Below, piece by piece: positions 49,322 to 57,668 of a DNA stretch of 64,000 bases (the first letter of the stretch is position 1; the number at the start of each line of letters is the position of its first letter). Location: contig JADJYJ010000031.1 in the NCBI GenBank assembly GCA_016719785.1, forward strand, positions 1-64,000, in the 5' to 3' direction. The position numbers were made by a program, and so were the translations under genes. A model generated the notes under the pieces. That model worked only from the letters and a program-made list of their open reading frames with translations. It searched no databases and was not told where the DNA came from. This stretch comes from Candidatus Amarolinea dominans. GTDB taxonomy: Bacteria; Chloroflexota; Anaerolineae; SSC4; Amarolineaceae.

Positions 49322-51373
49322 GTGAACAAACTGGGATTTTACATCGAAAACAGCACGGTGCCATTTATCCGTGAGGCATTGGCGTTGATCAAGCCGCCAG
49401 TCATTCTGTTTCACGCCGGCGATCGTGGCCTGCTGCGCGAGATTCGCACCAGCCTCTCGCCCGATTCGTTCATCATCGGCCGCCTGTTCGTCACCCTGGA
49501 CGAGCAGGTGCGCTGGCTGGACGCCAATGATCCTGAGGGCGCCGGCGCCGCCTACGCCGATCGCATTTTGGAGTATGATTTTGGCTATGCCACCGAGCGC
49601 GTCAACGGCCGCTTGCTCATCAACGCGTGGATGGGGCCAAATGAAACGCTGCCAGGCCCGGCTTCCTTCAAAAATTACCAGTTAGGCACGCCCCTTGACC
49701 GTTACCCGGAGTTTGCCGAGTTTTATCAGCGGCGCAGCCAGGCGCTCGATCGCTTCCAAGCGGCGTTTCGCACGCGCCTGCAGACGGCCGCTATCGAGGC
49801 TGTGGCGTTCAACTTTGGCGCCGGCAACTACACAGACGCCTCCCACTACCTGGATTGGTTCCCGCGTACCCTGGAAACCTATCGCTATCTCGGCTTTCAT
49901 GAGTACGGTTGGCCGGCCCTCATGCCACGCGCCGACACCTCCAGCGCGGCGCTGCTCTACCGCGGCGCGATGCGCGGGATCTGTCAGCGCTACAACAACC
50001 GCCACACCGCCATCATCACGGAAGCCGGTCTGGCGCGCATGTACAAAATTGGTGATGGCGGCGATGTGGGCTGGCTCTACTCACCAGACAGCGTGACCCA
50101 GGATTCATACTGGGAATCGCTGGACTGGTACAACGACCAGTTGTGCCGCGACGCGTACGCGCTGGGCGCCTGTCTGTTCCAGGTGGGTCACGCCGGGCGC
50201 TGGGAAACCTTCCGTCACCTGGGCGTGGACAATCAGCAGCGACCGATTACGCTCAGTAACCGGATCGCCACGCTGAAAGACCGCCAGGCGCCGCCCCTCA
50301 ACCCGGATTGCACAACGCCTGTTGAGTACCCGGCCGACGAATGGCGTCAGGCGCCCGGGCCGGTGACACGACCCGCCTGGACCGATGTTCATGCGTTGCT
50401 CCTGCGCAGCCCCACGGTTCGCTACGCCGTGCGTCCGTGGAACACGATCAGGCGTCTCATCATCCACCACACCGTCACCTCTGGCGACATCACGCCCGAT
50501 CTGATCGCGCGTGCCCAGGTGCAGCAGGGCAAGCCTGGCATCACCTATCATTTCCTGATCCAGGCCAACGGCGCCATCTACCAAACCAACACCCTGCGCA
50601 CCACGGCCACGCACTGCGGCGCTGACCCTGTCAATGCGGACAGTATCGGCGTCGCGCTGGCCGGCGATTTCAGCGCCGCGCCGCCGCCCGCCCGCCAACT
50701 GACCAGCGTCGCCAAACTGTGCGCCTTTCTCCTGCAAGAATTCGACCTGACGACCGACAACATCAACGGACGCAGCGAGGTTGACCCGGGCGTCGCTTCC
50801 CCCGGCGCATCATGGCTGCAGGGCGCGGCCTGGAAAAACACGCTGTTCAGCGAGGTGCGCAGCCAGTTCCCGCCGATCGGGCTTACCTGCGATGAGTTGT
50901 TGGCCCAGGCGCTCACGGATCTGACGCAGGCGCGTAGCGATTTGACCGCCGCCCTGGAGCGAGCACAGCGCGCCGAAGCCCAGGCCGCGCAGGTGTCCAG
51001 CCTCACAGCCGAGGTAACCCGTTTGCAGGCCGATAATCAAAACCTGCGCATGCAACTGACCGATGGCGAGTTGGCCCTGACGCAGTACCAGGTGCAGGTT
51101 GAAGGTTTGCAGGACCTGACGGGCAATCTGCGCCGCCAGGTGGCAGAACAGCAGACCGCGATCATCGCCCTGCAGGCACAAATTACCGACTTACAGCAGC
51201 GGCTGACCGACTGCCTGGCCGGGCAACTCCCGCCAGATGGTGGTGAGCCGCCAGGCGGTGGTGAGCCGCCAGGCGGTGGTGAGCCGCCAGGCGGTGGTGA
51301 GCCGCCAGGCGGTGGTGAGCCGCCAGGCGGTGGTGAGCCGCCAGGCGGTGGTGAGCCGCCAGGGCGGTGGTGA
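49322..51373 (+). CDS. Glycosidase-like/peptidoglycan-recognition protein, N-terminal frame
   Basis: This frame encodes 683 residues and ends prematurely in a repeat. Residues 1-330 form a TIM-barrel-like glycoside-hydrolase domain (GFYIENSTVPFIREALALIK, NFGAGNYTDASHYLDWF, LGFHEYGWPALM). A PGRP/amidase_2 domain follows at about 375-520 (RLIIHHTVTSGD, GITYHFLIQANGAIYQT, NADSIGVALAGDF). A coiled coil spans 530-640, then GGGEPP repeats. The third-ligand region of the amidase reads GRSEVDPGVASPG where active enzymes have GH and CPG, so hydrolysis is doubtful. No signal peptide is seen. An extra G at 51362-51364 breaks the frame; the downstream frame restores a 914-residue protein. Confidence 0.8.
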   Translation: MNKLGFYIENSTVPFIREALALIKPPVILFHAGDRGLLREIRTSLSPDSFIIGRLFVTLDEQVRWLDANDPEGAGAAYADRILEYDFGYATERVNGRLLINAWMGPNETLPGPASFKNYQLGTPLDRYPEFAEFYQRRSQALDRFQAAFRTRLQTAAIEAVAFNFGAGNYTDASHYLDWFPRTLETYRYLGFHEYGWPALMPRADTSSAALLYRGAMRGICQRYNNRHTAIITEAGLARMYKIGDGGDVGWLYSPDSVTQDSYWESLDWYNDQLCRDAYALGACLFQVGHAGRWETFRHLGVDNQQRPITLSNRIATLKDRQAPPLNPDCTTPVEYPADEWRQAPGPVTRPAWTDVHALLLRSPTVRYAVRPWNTIRRLIIHHTVTSGDITPDLIARAQVQQGKPGITYHFLIQANGAIYQTNTLRTTATHCGADPVNADSIGVALAGDFSAAPPPARQLTSVAKLCAFLLQEFDLTTDNINGRSEVDPGVASPGASWLQGAAWKNTLFSEVRSQFPPIGLTCDELLAQALTDLTQARSDLTAALERAQRAEAQAAQVSSLTAEVTRLQADNQNLRMQLTDGELALTQYQVQVEGLQDLTGNLRRQVAEQQTAIIALQAQITDLQQRLTDCLAGQLPPDGGEPPGGGEPPGGGEPPGGGEPPGGGEPPGGGEPPGGGEPPGRW

Positions 51374-51560
51374 GCCGCCAGGCGGTGGTGAGCCGCCAGG
51401 CGGTGGTGAGCCGCCAGGCGGTGGTGAGCCGCCAGGCGGTGGTGAGCCGCCAGGCGGTGGTGAGCCGCCAGGCGGTGGTGAGCCGCCAGGCGGTGGTGAG
51501 CCGCCAGGCGGTGGTGAGCCGCCAGGCGGTGGTGAGCCGCCAGGCGGTGGTGAGCCGCCA
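51236..51560. repeat. 18-bp tandem repeat array, 18 copies
   Basis: The unit GGCGGTGGTGAGCCGCCA encodes GGGEPP. There are seven in-register units (51236-51361), one extra G, then eleven more (51363-51560). The copies appear identical apart from the first (GATGGT...). Such arrays expand and contract by slippage. Confidence 0.9.
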
Positions 51561-52067
51561 GGCGGCACGCGTCCTGACCTCCGGGATGTCAGCGCGCAGT
51601 TGCCCCGCCACGCCACGGCGCGCTATGCCACCCGCAGCCTGAACGCCATCCGGCGCGTGGTGGTACATCATACGGTGACGCGCGACAACGTGACGCCCGA
51701 ACGCATTGCGCAGGTGCAGATCAGCCAGGGGCGCGCGGGCATCACCTATCACTTCCTGATCACAGGCGATGGTACGATTTTCCAAACGAACGCGCTGGAC
51801 ACCGTGAGCGAGCAGACGGTGACGCCGGCCGTCAACGCAGACGGGGTGGCGGTCGCCTTCGCGGGCAATTTCACCGACGTGCCGCCCACCGCAGCCCAAA
51901 TCAGCAGCGGCGCGCGCCTGGTGGCCTGGCTGCTGCAAGAACTGAAGCTGACAGCAGACGTTGTCGTGGGCCGCAGTGAACTGGAAAATGTCGGTTCTCC
52001 GGGCAGACAGTGGCTTATGGGCGCCCGTTGGAAGGAAATCTTACTGCAAGCGATGCAACAGCTCTGA
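51363..52067 (+). CDS. Second peptidoglycan-recognition domain, C-terminal continuation of the 49322 gene
   Basis: Read in the frame after the extra G, this encodes the last eleven GGGEPP repeats and a second PGRP/amidase_2 domain (RRVVVHHTVTRDNVTPERIA, GITYHFLITGDGTIFQTNAL, NADGVAVAFAGNF, GRSELENVGSPGRQWLMGAR). It is a clear duplicate of the first domain. The first zinc-site His (VVHHT) is kept, but the His and Cys of the classical GH...CPG site are replaced by GRSE...SPG, so it probably binds rather than cuts peptidoglycan. No separate start or ribosome site exists, supporting one gene with an indel. Confidence 0.75.
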   Translation, partial: GGGEPPGGGEPPGGGEPPGGGEPPGGGEPPGGGEPPGGGEPPGGGEPPGGGEPPGGGEPPGGGEPPGGTRPDLRDVSAQLPRHATARYATRSLNAIRRVVVHHTVTRDNVTPERIAQVQISQGRAGITYHFLITGDGTIFQTNALDTVSEQTVTPAVNADGVAVAFAGNFTDVPPTAAQISSGARLVAWLLQELKLTADVVVGRSELENVGSPGRQWLMGARWKEILLQAMQQL

Positions 52068-52173
52068 TATACTGGGGTTGCATGACCGCTCACCGGCAAC
52101 AAATGATTGTTGCGCCGCCCCGCACATGGTTGATGGTGACGAGGCGTGCTGACAAACGACGAGGAGCCTGCTC

Positions 52174-52977
52174 ATGCAACCTACCAGCGACGGCGCTATC
52201 AACATTCGCCCGATGGGCGACGATCTGGTGACTACGCTCTGTTTGCATCACGGCCCGCTGGCGGCCGCACAGTTGCGTCATTCACCCGACAATGGTGTGG
52301 ATACGCGCCTGCTGCACCACCCGTGGCCTGATAGCCTGCTCGACGAACTAGCGCCGAGACTGGGCCAGAATTTGGTCTGCCCGCCTGGCGCCTCCAGCGA
52401 GCGGCGCGAATTCTTGCGCGAAGTCAACCACCGTTATGGCACCTGTGCCATTCAAGCCTGGCACGACGACAAGATCGTCGGTGTCATTCGTTTCTTTCCC
52501 AGCGCACTTTTGCTGCGCATGGGGCGTTCTTCGGAAGGCCTACGCCACAGCTGGTTCTGGCCGGCGGTGGAAGCCGATGATCCCGCCAACACCCTCTTCA
52601 TTCAATGCATCGAGATGGGCGCCCCCACGTTTCAGAGTGGCTTGCTCGCCTTGTCCGACGAAAACAATGAGGATGCCACGGCCTACCAGCGGCGCGGCAT
52701 CGGCACAGCCTTAGCCCAGGCGCTGGTGACATGGGCCAGAGAACGGGGATGGGCGCGACTGCAAATCGGCGCCGGTCAGGACCTGGACATCATCTATGGC
52801 CTGGTAGGAAGCGGTGGACGCACCTTCTGGGAAAAGCTCGGCTTTCGTACACACAAAGAACTGCCGGCGCTGCCGTGGACTACCACGGAGTTGCCGGTGC
52901 TCTCGTATCAGGCCAGTAAGGCCCGCATAGGCCTGGACGAGGCCGCACGCCAGTGGTTGATGGTACTGGATCTGTGA
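52174..52977 (+). CDS. GNAT-family acetyltransferase-like protein
   Basis: This 267-residue protein has the acetyl-CoA-binding GNAT core in its second half: YQRRGIGTALAQALVTWARE, RLQIGAGQD and FWEKLGFRTHKELPAL. The core contains the R/Q-x-x-G-x-G/A pyrophosphate loop. The N-terminal half (RFFPSALLLRMGRSSEGLRH) is less typical. GAGGAG lies about seven bases before the ATG. A strong terminator follows 14 bases after the stop. Substrate unknown. Confidence 0.78.
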   Translation: MQPTSDGAINIRPMGDDLVTTLCLHHGPLAAAQLRHSPDNGVDTRLLHHPWPDSLLDELAPRLGQNLVCPPGASSERREFLREVNHRYGTCAIQAWHDDKIVGVIRFFPSALLLRMGRSSEGLRHSWFWPAVEADDPANTLFIQCIEMGAPTFQSGLLALSDENNEDATAYQRRGIGTALAQALVTWARERGWARLQIGAGQDLDIIYGLVGSGGRTFWEKLGFRTHKELPALPWTTTELPVLSYQASKARIGLDEAARQWLMVLDL

Positions 52978-52990
52978 TTTGAGCAAAAAC

Positions 52991-53023
52991 AAAAGAGGCG
53001 GGTCGAGTGACCCGCCTCTTTTT
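52991..53023 (+). terminator. Rho-independent terminator (bidirectional)
   Basis: AAAAGAGGCGGGTC-GAGT-GACCCGCCTCTTTTT: a 14-base-pair stem with a four-base loop and T-tract on the plus strand and an A-tract that gives a T-tract on the minus strand. It serves the convergent genes ending at 52977 and 53065. Confidence 0.9.
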
Positions 53024-53064
53024 ATGACGGTGTTCAGGTGTGCGACCGAGCACCCCGACTGCGG

Positions 53065-53550
53065 TCAGGAGACCTTGTCGAACGGCGAGTCTCCGTCCCA
53101 ACGCATGGCCCGGATCGGCACGCCGCTCAGCCAGCGCACCAGGGTGTTGCCCAGGAGCCATTTCAGGCGCAAAACCCATGGGATTTCGCCAAAACCGGCC
53201 AGGCGAAAGCCAAAGCGCTCGTAGAAGCTGACCCGGTAGGCCGGGCACTCCAGGAACAGCGGCGGTGTGCCCTGGGCCAACAACGCCCGCATCAAGGCAG
53301 CGCCCACGCCGCGCTTACGATACGCCGACCGCACCACCATGCTACCCAATTCACGCAGCCCCGGATAGGGCCGAATCTGACCGCAACCCACCACCTGCCC
53401 ATCCACCTCAGCCAGCAAGAAGTTCTGCCAGTGCAGATTCGTCGGGTCGAGCCGGGCCTTCGCCACCATGTGGCGGATCAGCGCCTGCTCGTCGGCGCGT
53501 GCGGGTCGCACCTGCATGACTGTGACGGACGGTTCGCTGGCGGGTGACAT
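53065..53550 (-). CDS. GNAT acetyltransferase
   Basis: This 161-residue N-acetyltransferase of standard length has VRPARADEQALIRHMVAKA at the start. The acetyl-CoA loop is RSAYRKRGVGAALMRALLAQ and the C-terminal strand and helix are FLECPAYRVSFYERFGFRLA. The start is placed seven bases after the acyl-CoA ligase stop, in an operon; another Met (MQVRP) eleven residues in is possible. The longer upstream frame runs antisense-like through the ligase end and is rejected. Substrate unknown. Confidence 0.85.
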   Translation of the reverse strand: MSPASEPSVTVMQVRPARADEQALIRHMVAKARLDPTNLHWQNFLLAEVDGQVVGCGQIRPYPGLRELGSMVVRSAYRKRGVGAALMRALLAQGTPPLFLECPAYRVSFYERFGFRLAGFGEIPWVLRLKWLLGNTLVRWLSGVPIRAMRWDGDSPFDKVS

Positions 53551-53557
53551 CAGCCGG

Positions 53558-55255
53558 CTACTTGTTCTTCTGTTTGTACTCTTCCACCAGGCTGCGTCGC
53601 AGGACCTTGCCGACCATCGTCTTGGGCAGGGTGTCGCGGAACTCGATGCGCGTAGGCACCTTGTACGCGGCCATGCGCTCCTTGCAGAAGGCCCGTATCT
53701 CATCCACGGTGGCGACCATACCGGCCTTGAGCACAATCCACGCGGCTACGGCTTCGCCCTTGTACGCGTCAGGGATACCGGCCACGGCCGCTTCCTGCAC
53801 GGCCGGATGTTGGCTTAGAACCTCTTCCACCTCACGCGGCCACACCTGGTAGCCACTGGGCTTGATCAGGTCCTTCTTGCGGTCAACGATGAAGACATAG
53901 CCGTCCTCATCCAGGTAGCCCAAGTCACCGGTGTGCAGCCAGCGCTCACCGTCGTGCATCTGGATCATCTCGGCAGTGGCATCGGGGCGCCCCCAATAGC
54001 CCTTCATGATCTGCGGCGCCTGGATGATGATCTCACCCACTTCGCCCGTCGGCAGACTGCCCTCGCCCGTCACCCCATCGGCGATGCGGACCGTCATGTC
54101 GGGCACTGGCATACCGACCGAGCCGAGCTTGAACTCGCCCTTGTACGGGTTGATGCAGCAGGCCATCATGGCTTCGGTCAGGCTATAGCCCTCGACGATG
54201 CGGCCGCCTGTCAGTTTCTCGAAGGCCATCTTGGTTTCGGCCAGCAGGGGCGCCGCGCCAGAGATGCATGCCTTCATCGAACGGAAGTCAATCTTGCCTT
54301 CCTTGACCTCAGGGTTGTTGAGGAGCGCGATATAGAGTGTGGGTACGCCGATGAAGAAGGCCGGCTTGGTCTTGCCAATCGTCTCGGCCAGGTCCTTGAC
54401 GTCACGCGGGTCGGGGACCAGCGCCAGCGGGAAATGTCCATACAGGCTAGTGCTGAGCGCGCCGCCATTGCCAAAGACATGAAACAGCGGCAACGGCAGG
54501 CAGAAGTAGCTATCCCAGTCCACGAGGGCATCCTTGAACCAGGTGCGGATCTGTTTGCCGGCCGCCAACAGGCCACCATGCGTGCCGATTGCCACCTTGG
54601 GGATGCCGGTGGTGCCACCGGTGCCCAGGAGCAGCGCGTCGTCATCTGGCGTTATCGGCACGTTCGGTCGCGGCTTGCCGACCTGCGCCGCCAACAGTTC
54701 GGGAAGGTAGTGGTCGCCGGTTGCCGGTGTCACCTGGTGCCCGGCCTTCTTCTCACGGAGAGCGATGAACAGCAGGCGTAACACAAAGGGCAAATACTCG
54801 CGGATGCGGGTGGGAATGACGTATTCCAACTTCGTCTTGGACTGAATCGCCTTGACGCGTGCGTAGAAGGGCGTCAACACCAGCATGACGCGTGCGCCGC
54901 TGGTGTTGAGCAGCTCCTCCAGTTCACGTTCGGTGTAGAGTGGGTTCAGGGGTGCATAGACCGCGCCGACCTTCCAACAGCCCAACTGGGCAATGACAGC
55001 CTGGGGCGAATTGACGAGCAGTGAAGACACCGGCTCGCCCTTTTTCACGCCCATGGCGATCAGAGCATTGGCAAACTGATTGCTCAACTCGTCCATTTGT
55101 CCCCAGCTCAAGGTGGTACCCTTGAACCAGACTGCCGCGGCATCCGGGCGTTGCCTGACCGCCTCATCCAGCTTGTCCAAAAGGGTGCCGGAGTAGGGGG
55201 CCGCCGTCGCCGGAATGCCCTCATCATAGTGCGCTAACCAGGGTTTTTCGTTCAC
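53558..55255 (-). CDS. Long-chain fatty-acid/carboxylate-CoA ligase
   Basis: This 565-residue ANL-superfamily enzyme activates a carboxylic acid with ATP and CoA. The P-loop is LLGTGGTTGIPKVAIGTHGG, the A5 motif includes EGYSLTEAMMACCINP, A7 is WLHTGDLGYLDEDGYVFIVD, A8 is RKKDLIKPSGYQVWPREVEE, and the A10 Lys is in LPKTMVGKVLRR. All catalytic residues appear present, and the length is normal for FadD-type ligases. No membrane helix is seen. It is followed by the GNAT gene. The 3-hydroxyacyl-CoA dehydrogenase at 56442 on the same strand suggests a fatty-acid degradation context. Confidence 0.93.
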   Translation of the reverse strand: MNEKPWLAHYDEGIPATAAPYSGTLLDKLDEAVRQRPDAAAVWFKGTTLSWGQMDELSNQFANALIAMGVKKGEPVSSLLVNSPQAVIAQLGCWKVGAVYAPLNPLYTERELEELLNTSGARVMLVLTPFYARVKAIQSKTKLEYVIPTRIREYLPFVLRLLFIALREKKAGHQVTPATGDHYLPELLAAQVGKPRPNVPITPDDDALLLGTGGTTGIPKVAIGTHGGLLAAGKQIRTWFKDALVDWDSYFCLPLPLFHVFGNGGALSTSLYGHFPLALVPDPRDVKDLAETIGKTKPAFFIGVPTLYIALLNNPEVKEGKIDFRSMKACISGAAPLLAETKMAFEKLTGGRIVEGYSLTEAMMACCINPYKGEFKLGSVGMPVPDMTVRIADGVTGEGSLPTGEVGEIIIQAPQIMKGYWGRPDATAEMIQMHDGERWLHTGDLGYLDEDGYVFIVDRKKDLIKPSGYQVWPREVEEVLSQHPAVQEAAVAGIPDAYKGEAVAAWIVLKAGMVATVDEIRAFCKERMAAYKVPTRIEFRDTLPKTMVGKVLRRSLVEEYKQKNK

Positions 55256-55307
55256 GTTGCCTCCTGAAGAAATCGTTCACGTCCAAGCCCCAACAGGGGC
55301 GGCGAAC

Positions 55308-55889
55308 TTACACACGACTGCTGAGCAGCAGCCTGACCTGCGCGGGGGGCACTTCCTGCCACTGGCCTGGCTGCAAATCTCCAATTTCAAATGGCCCGAT
55401 GCTCACGCGCACCAGGCGTAAGGTTGGAAAGCCCACGGCTGCTGTCATCTTGCGCACCTGCCGGTTACGTCCTTCGGTGAGCGTGATACGCAGCCAGGCT
55501 GTTGGCACCGACAGCCGAAAACGAATCGGTACGGGGCGTTCCCACAAGATCGGCGCTGCGTCGAGCAATTCCACCTGCGCCGGTTGCGTACGCCGGCCCT
55601 CGATGACAACGCCCTGGCGCAGACTCAGCAGCGCGGCTGCATCGGGAATGCGCTCGACCTGCGCCAGGTAGGTCTTGGGCTGCTTGCCCTCGGGCTGCGC
55701 CAGGCGATGAATCAGATCGCCATCGTTCGTCAGCAGCAAGAGTCCTTCGCTGTCTGTATCCAGGCGGCCGGCTGCGTACATAGCGGCCACCGGAAACCAA
55801 TCGGCCAGGGTCGGGCGTCCGGCCGGATCTGTAAACTGACACAGCACGCCATAGGGCTTGTTCAGCAGAAAATAGCGTGCGCCCCTCAT
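55308..55889 (-). CDS. RsuA/RluE-family rRNA pseudouridine synthase
   Basis: This 193-residue synthase converts uridine to pseudouridine in rRNA. The catalytic Asp lies in AAGRLDTDSEGLLLLTNDGD, preceded by RYFLLNKPYGVLCQFTDP and followed by KTYLAQVE, ITLTEGRNRQVRKMTAAVGF and LRLVRVSIGPFEIGDLQPGQ. There is no N-terminal S4 domain, as in RluE. The start is taken at MRGARYF, where ATG overlaps the stop of the upstream lipoprotein gene (TGATG). An in-frame start 11 codons earlier is possible. The short gap before the downstream acyl-CoA ligase contains nothing notable. Confidence 0.88.
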   Translation of the reverse strand: MRGARYFLLNKPYGVLCQFTDPAGRPTLADWFPVAAMYAAGRLDTDSEGLLLLTNDGDLIHRLAQPEGKQPKTYLAQVERIPDAAALLSLRQGVVIEGRRTQPAQVELLDAAPILWERPVPIRFRLSVPTAWLRITLTEGRNRQVRKMTAAVGFPTLRLVRVSIGPFEIGDLQPGQWQEVPPAQVRLLLSSRV

Positions 55890-56350
55890 CACTTCTGGCG
55901 CAGTACCGGCGAATCGAACCACAGTCCGCTGACCAGATGATCGGGTGTGCCGTCGTTGAAAACCACGCGCACGGTCACACCGTCTTCGTTGGCAAAACTG
56001 GCCGTATAGGTGACACGGATGAACGCACCGGTATCTTCGACCAGGGCGACTTCCCGCGCCTGATACGCGCCGAGCTTAGCGCCGATGCTGCTAAGTATGC
56101 CCTGAAACGCGGCCTCGGTCATCGCCTTCTGCATCGGTTCGTCGAAGTGCCGCGCAAAGCGGGCGTAATCGGCTTCGTTCATGCCGGCCAGCAGGTTGTC
56201 GGTCATCGGCTCGCTGTAGGCCAGGACCGCCTCGCGGTCCTGGCCACTCAACGTCACGGTTTGCGCACCGCTGCAGGCGCTCAAACCAATGGCCATCACC
56301 AGCGCAAGCACCAGCCATGACCCGTGTCTCTTGCCATTCATGCAATTCAT
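55889..56350 (-). CDS. Lipoprotein with a DUF3887-like domain
   Basis: This protein of about 153 residues has a lipoprotein signal peptide (RHGSWLVLALVMAIGLSACS). Its domain resembles DUF3887/nuclear transport factor 2-like folds (NLLAGMNEADYARFARHFDE, MTEAAFQGILSSIGAKLGAY). The end is VVFNDGTPDHLVSGLWFDSP. It is probably exported and anchored outside the membrane; function unknown. Several Met codons near the start are possible, and none has a convincing ribosome site. The stop overlaps the pseudouridine synthase start, suggesting coupling. Confidence 0.7.
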   Translation of the reverse strand: MNCMNGKRHGSWLVLALVMAIGLSACSGAQTVTLSGQDREAVLAYSEPMTDNLLAGMNEADYARFARHFDEPMQKAMTEAAFQGILSSIGAKLGAYQAREVALVEDTGAFIRVTYTASFANEDGVTVRVVFNDGTPDHLVSGLWFDSPVLRQK

Positions 56351-56441
56351 GTGATGTAAATATCCTACCTCCATTCCAGAATCGAATTCCCCGGAATCGC
56401 ATTCACGTCATCGGAGGTCACCACAAGCCTGGCTTAACCGG

Positions 56442-57296
56442 CTAGCCGGGGTAGCGATAGAATCCTTCGCCCGACTTGCGTCCCAGCCGGCCGGCCTGCA
56501 CCATCTTGCGCAGGAGGATGGGGGAGCGATAGCGGGCATCGCGATAGTTGTCATAGAGGGCGTCGAGCACATTCAGCATGACATCCAGGCCCACCAGGTC
56601 CGCCAATTCCAGTGGCCCCATCGGAAAGTTGTAACCCAGGCGCATGGCCTTGTCTAACGCGTCGCGTTCGGCCACGCCTTCCTGCAAGGCGAAGATGGCC
56701 TCGGCCACGTACATCAGCCCGATACGCGTGGTGATGAAGCCCGGATAGTCCTTGACGATGACCGGGTCTTTGCCGGCCTGGCGTGTGAACGCTTCCACCG
56801 CAGCGACAGTAGCCGGTGTCGTGTCCAGGCCGGGGATGATTTCGACGAGGGTCATCAACGGGGCAGGGTTGAAGAAATGAATACCAATGGCCCGGCCAGG
56901 ATAGCCCAAAACACTCGCGATCTCGGTGATGGGCAGGGAACTCGTATTGCTACCCAAGATGGTTGTTGATGCGACCAGCGTCTCGATCTGACGAAACAAC
57001 TCCTGTTTGAGGCTGATCTGTTCGGGCGCGGCCTCGATCACCAGATCGGCGTCGCGCGTCGCATCGGCCAATTGGTCATGATAAGACAGGCAGGCCTGGG
57101 CCGCGTCAGCCGCGGTCTGGGTCAAACGCTGTTTGGTCAGCGCCCGGCTGAGGGTGTGCGCATGGTAGTTCCGCGCCTTGTGCAGCGCGGAGGCAAACGG
57201 ATCGTACAGACGCGTGTCTGCGCCGGCCAGGGCACTGACGTAGGCAATGCCGCTGCCCATGGTACCGGCGCCCACCACACTGACGACCTTGATCAT
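56442..57296 (-). CDS. 3-hydroxyacyl-CoA dehydrogenase
   Basis: This 284-residue NAD-dependent single-domain-pair enzyme oxidises 3-hydroxyacyl-CoA. The Rossmann motif is VVSVVGAGTMGSGIAYVSA, and the catalytic His lies in IGIHFFNPAPLMTLVEIIPG with the conserved Glu nearby. The C-terminal domain has YPGFITTRIGLMYVAEAIFA, YNFPMGPLELADLVGLDVML and GRLGRKSGEGFYRYP. It is the HbdA/PaaH type used in fatty-acid or butyrate metabolism. The start is MIKVVSVVG with a nearby GGGGCG. Three to four tandem TTACTGTAATC repeats lie about 70-110 bases upstream and may be its operator. Confidence 0.92.
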   Translation of the reverse strand: MIKVVSVVGAGTMGSGIAYVSALAGADTRLYDPFASALHKARNYHAHTLSRALTKQRLTQTAADAAQACLSYHDQLADATRDADLVIEAAPEQISLKQELFRQIETLVASTTILGSNTSSLPITEIASVLGYPGRAIGIHFFNPAPLMTLVEIIPGLDTTPATVAAVEAFTRQAGKDPVIVKDYPGFITTRIGLMYVAEAIFALQEGVAERDALDKAMRLGYNFPMGPLELADLVGLDVMLNVLDALYDNYRDARYRSPILLRKMVQAGRLGRKSGEGFYRYPG

Positions 57297-57363
57297 CGCC
57301 CCGCACCCTTTCTGTCCTACGGACCTCAAACTGACCCCGTGAGGGCCTACCGTGTTCGTTTGA

Positions 57364-57407
57364 TTACTGTAATCTTACTGTAATCTTACTGTAATCTTAT
57401 TGTACAC
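57364..57407. promoter_or_regulatory. Tandem 11-bp operator-like repeats upstream of the hydroxyacyl-CoA dehydrogenase
   Basis: TTACTGTAATC repeats at 57364, 57375 and 57386, with a degenerate fourth unit (TTATTGTACAC) at 57397. Each unit contains the palindrome TTAC-T-GTAA. Eleven-base spacing puts all sites on one face of the helix. The region 57297-57668 holds, besides this, a G/C palindrome and the YwiC promoter; nothing coding is seen. Confidence 0.55.
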
Positions 57408-57487
57408 AGTTTTTTCCAAACAAGCAACCTGTCACGTCACAGCGCGTCATAAGTCAGTATGCTCGTGCAAAGATAACTGCTCAGGCG

Positions 57488-57552
57488 GCCCCCTGCCCCC
57501 CAATCCTGGGGGGGAAAGCGTTCGGCTCCCCCAAAATTGGGGGGCAGGGGGC
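57488..57552. repeat. Long G/C-rich intergenic palindrome
   Basis: The 17-base arms (57488-57504 and 57536-57552) are perfect complements, beginning GCCCCCTGCCCCCCAAT and ending with the reverse complement. The interior forms a second G/C-rich dyad. I recognise CCCCCAAATTGGGGG-type elements as common interspersed intergenic repeats (recollection). A similar but shorter element is at 10316-10379. Confidence 0.6.
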
Positions 57553-57562
57553 ACTTGCGACG

Positions 57563-57591
57563 TTGACCGAACGGCGTTCTGCCGGTACAAT
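57563..57591 (+). promoter_or_regulatory. Promoter of the YwiC-like gene
   Basis: TTGACC (57563-57568), a 17-base spacer and TACAAT (57586-57591), about 75 bases before the likely start. Confidence 0.65.
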
Positions 57592-57668
57592 GCACGGTGC
57601 GGCCCTGACCGATGACCCAATGCACGGCGCCCTCGACCGGCGCCCGATGACGTGTGACGAATCAGTAC

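Noticed and set aside
51371..51373. TGA ending the first frame of the peptidoglycan-recognition gene as selenocysteine
   Set aside because: Read-through in that frame does not give the repeat or the second domain; the extra G at 51362-51364 does.
51236..51560. Possible CRISPR array
   Set aside because: The 18-base units are contiguous with no spacers and encode a hexapeptide repeat in frame. It is a coding minisatellite.
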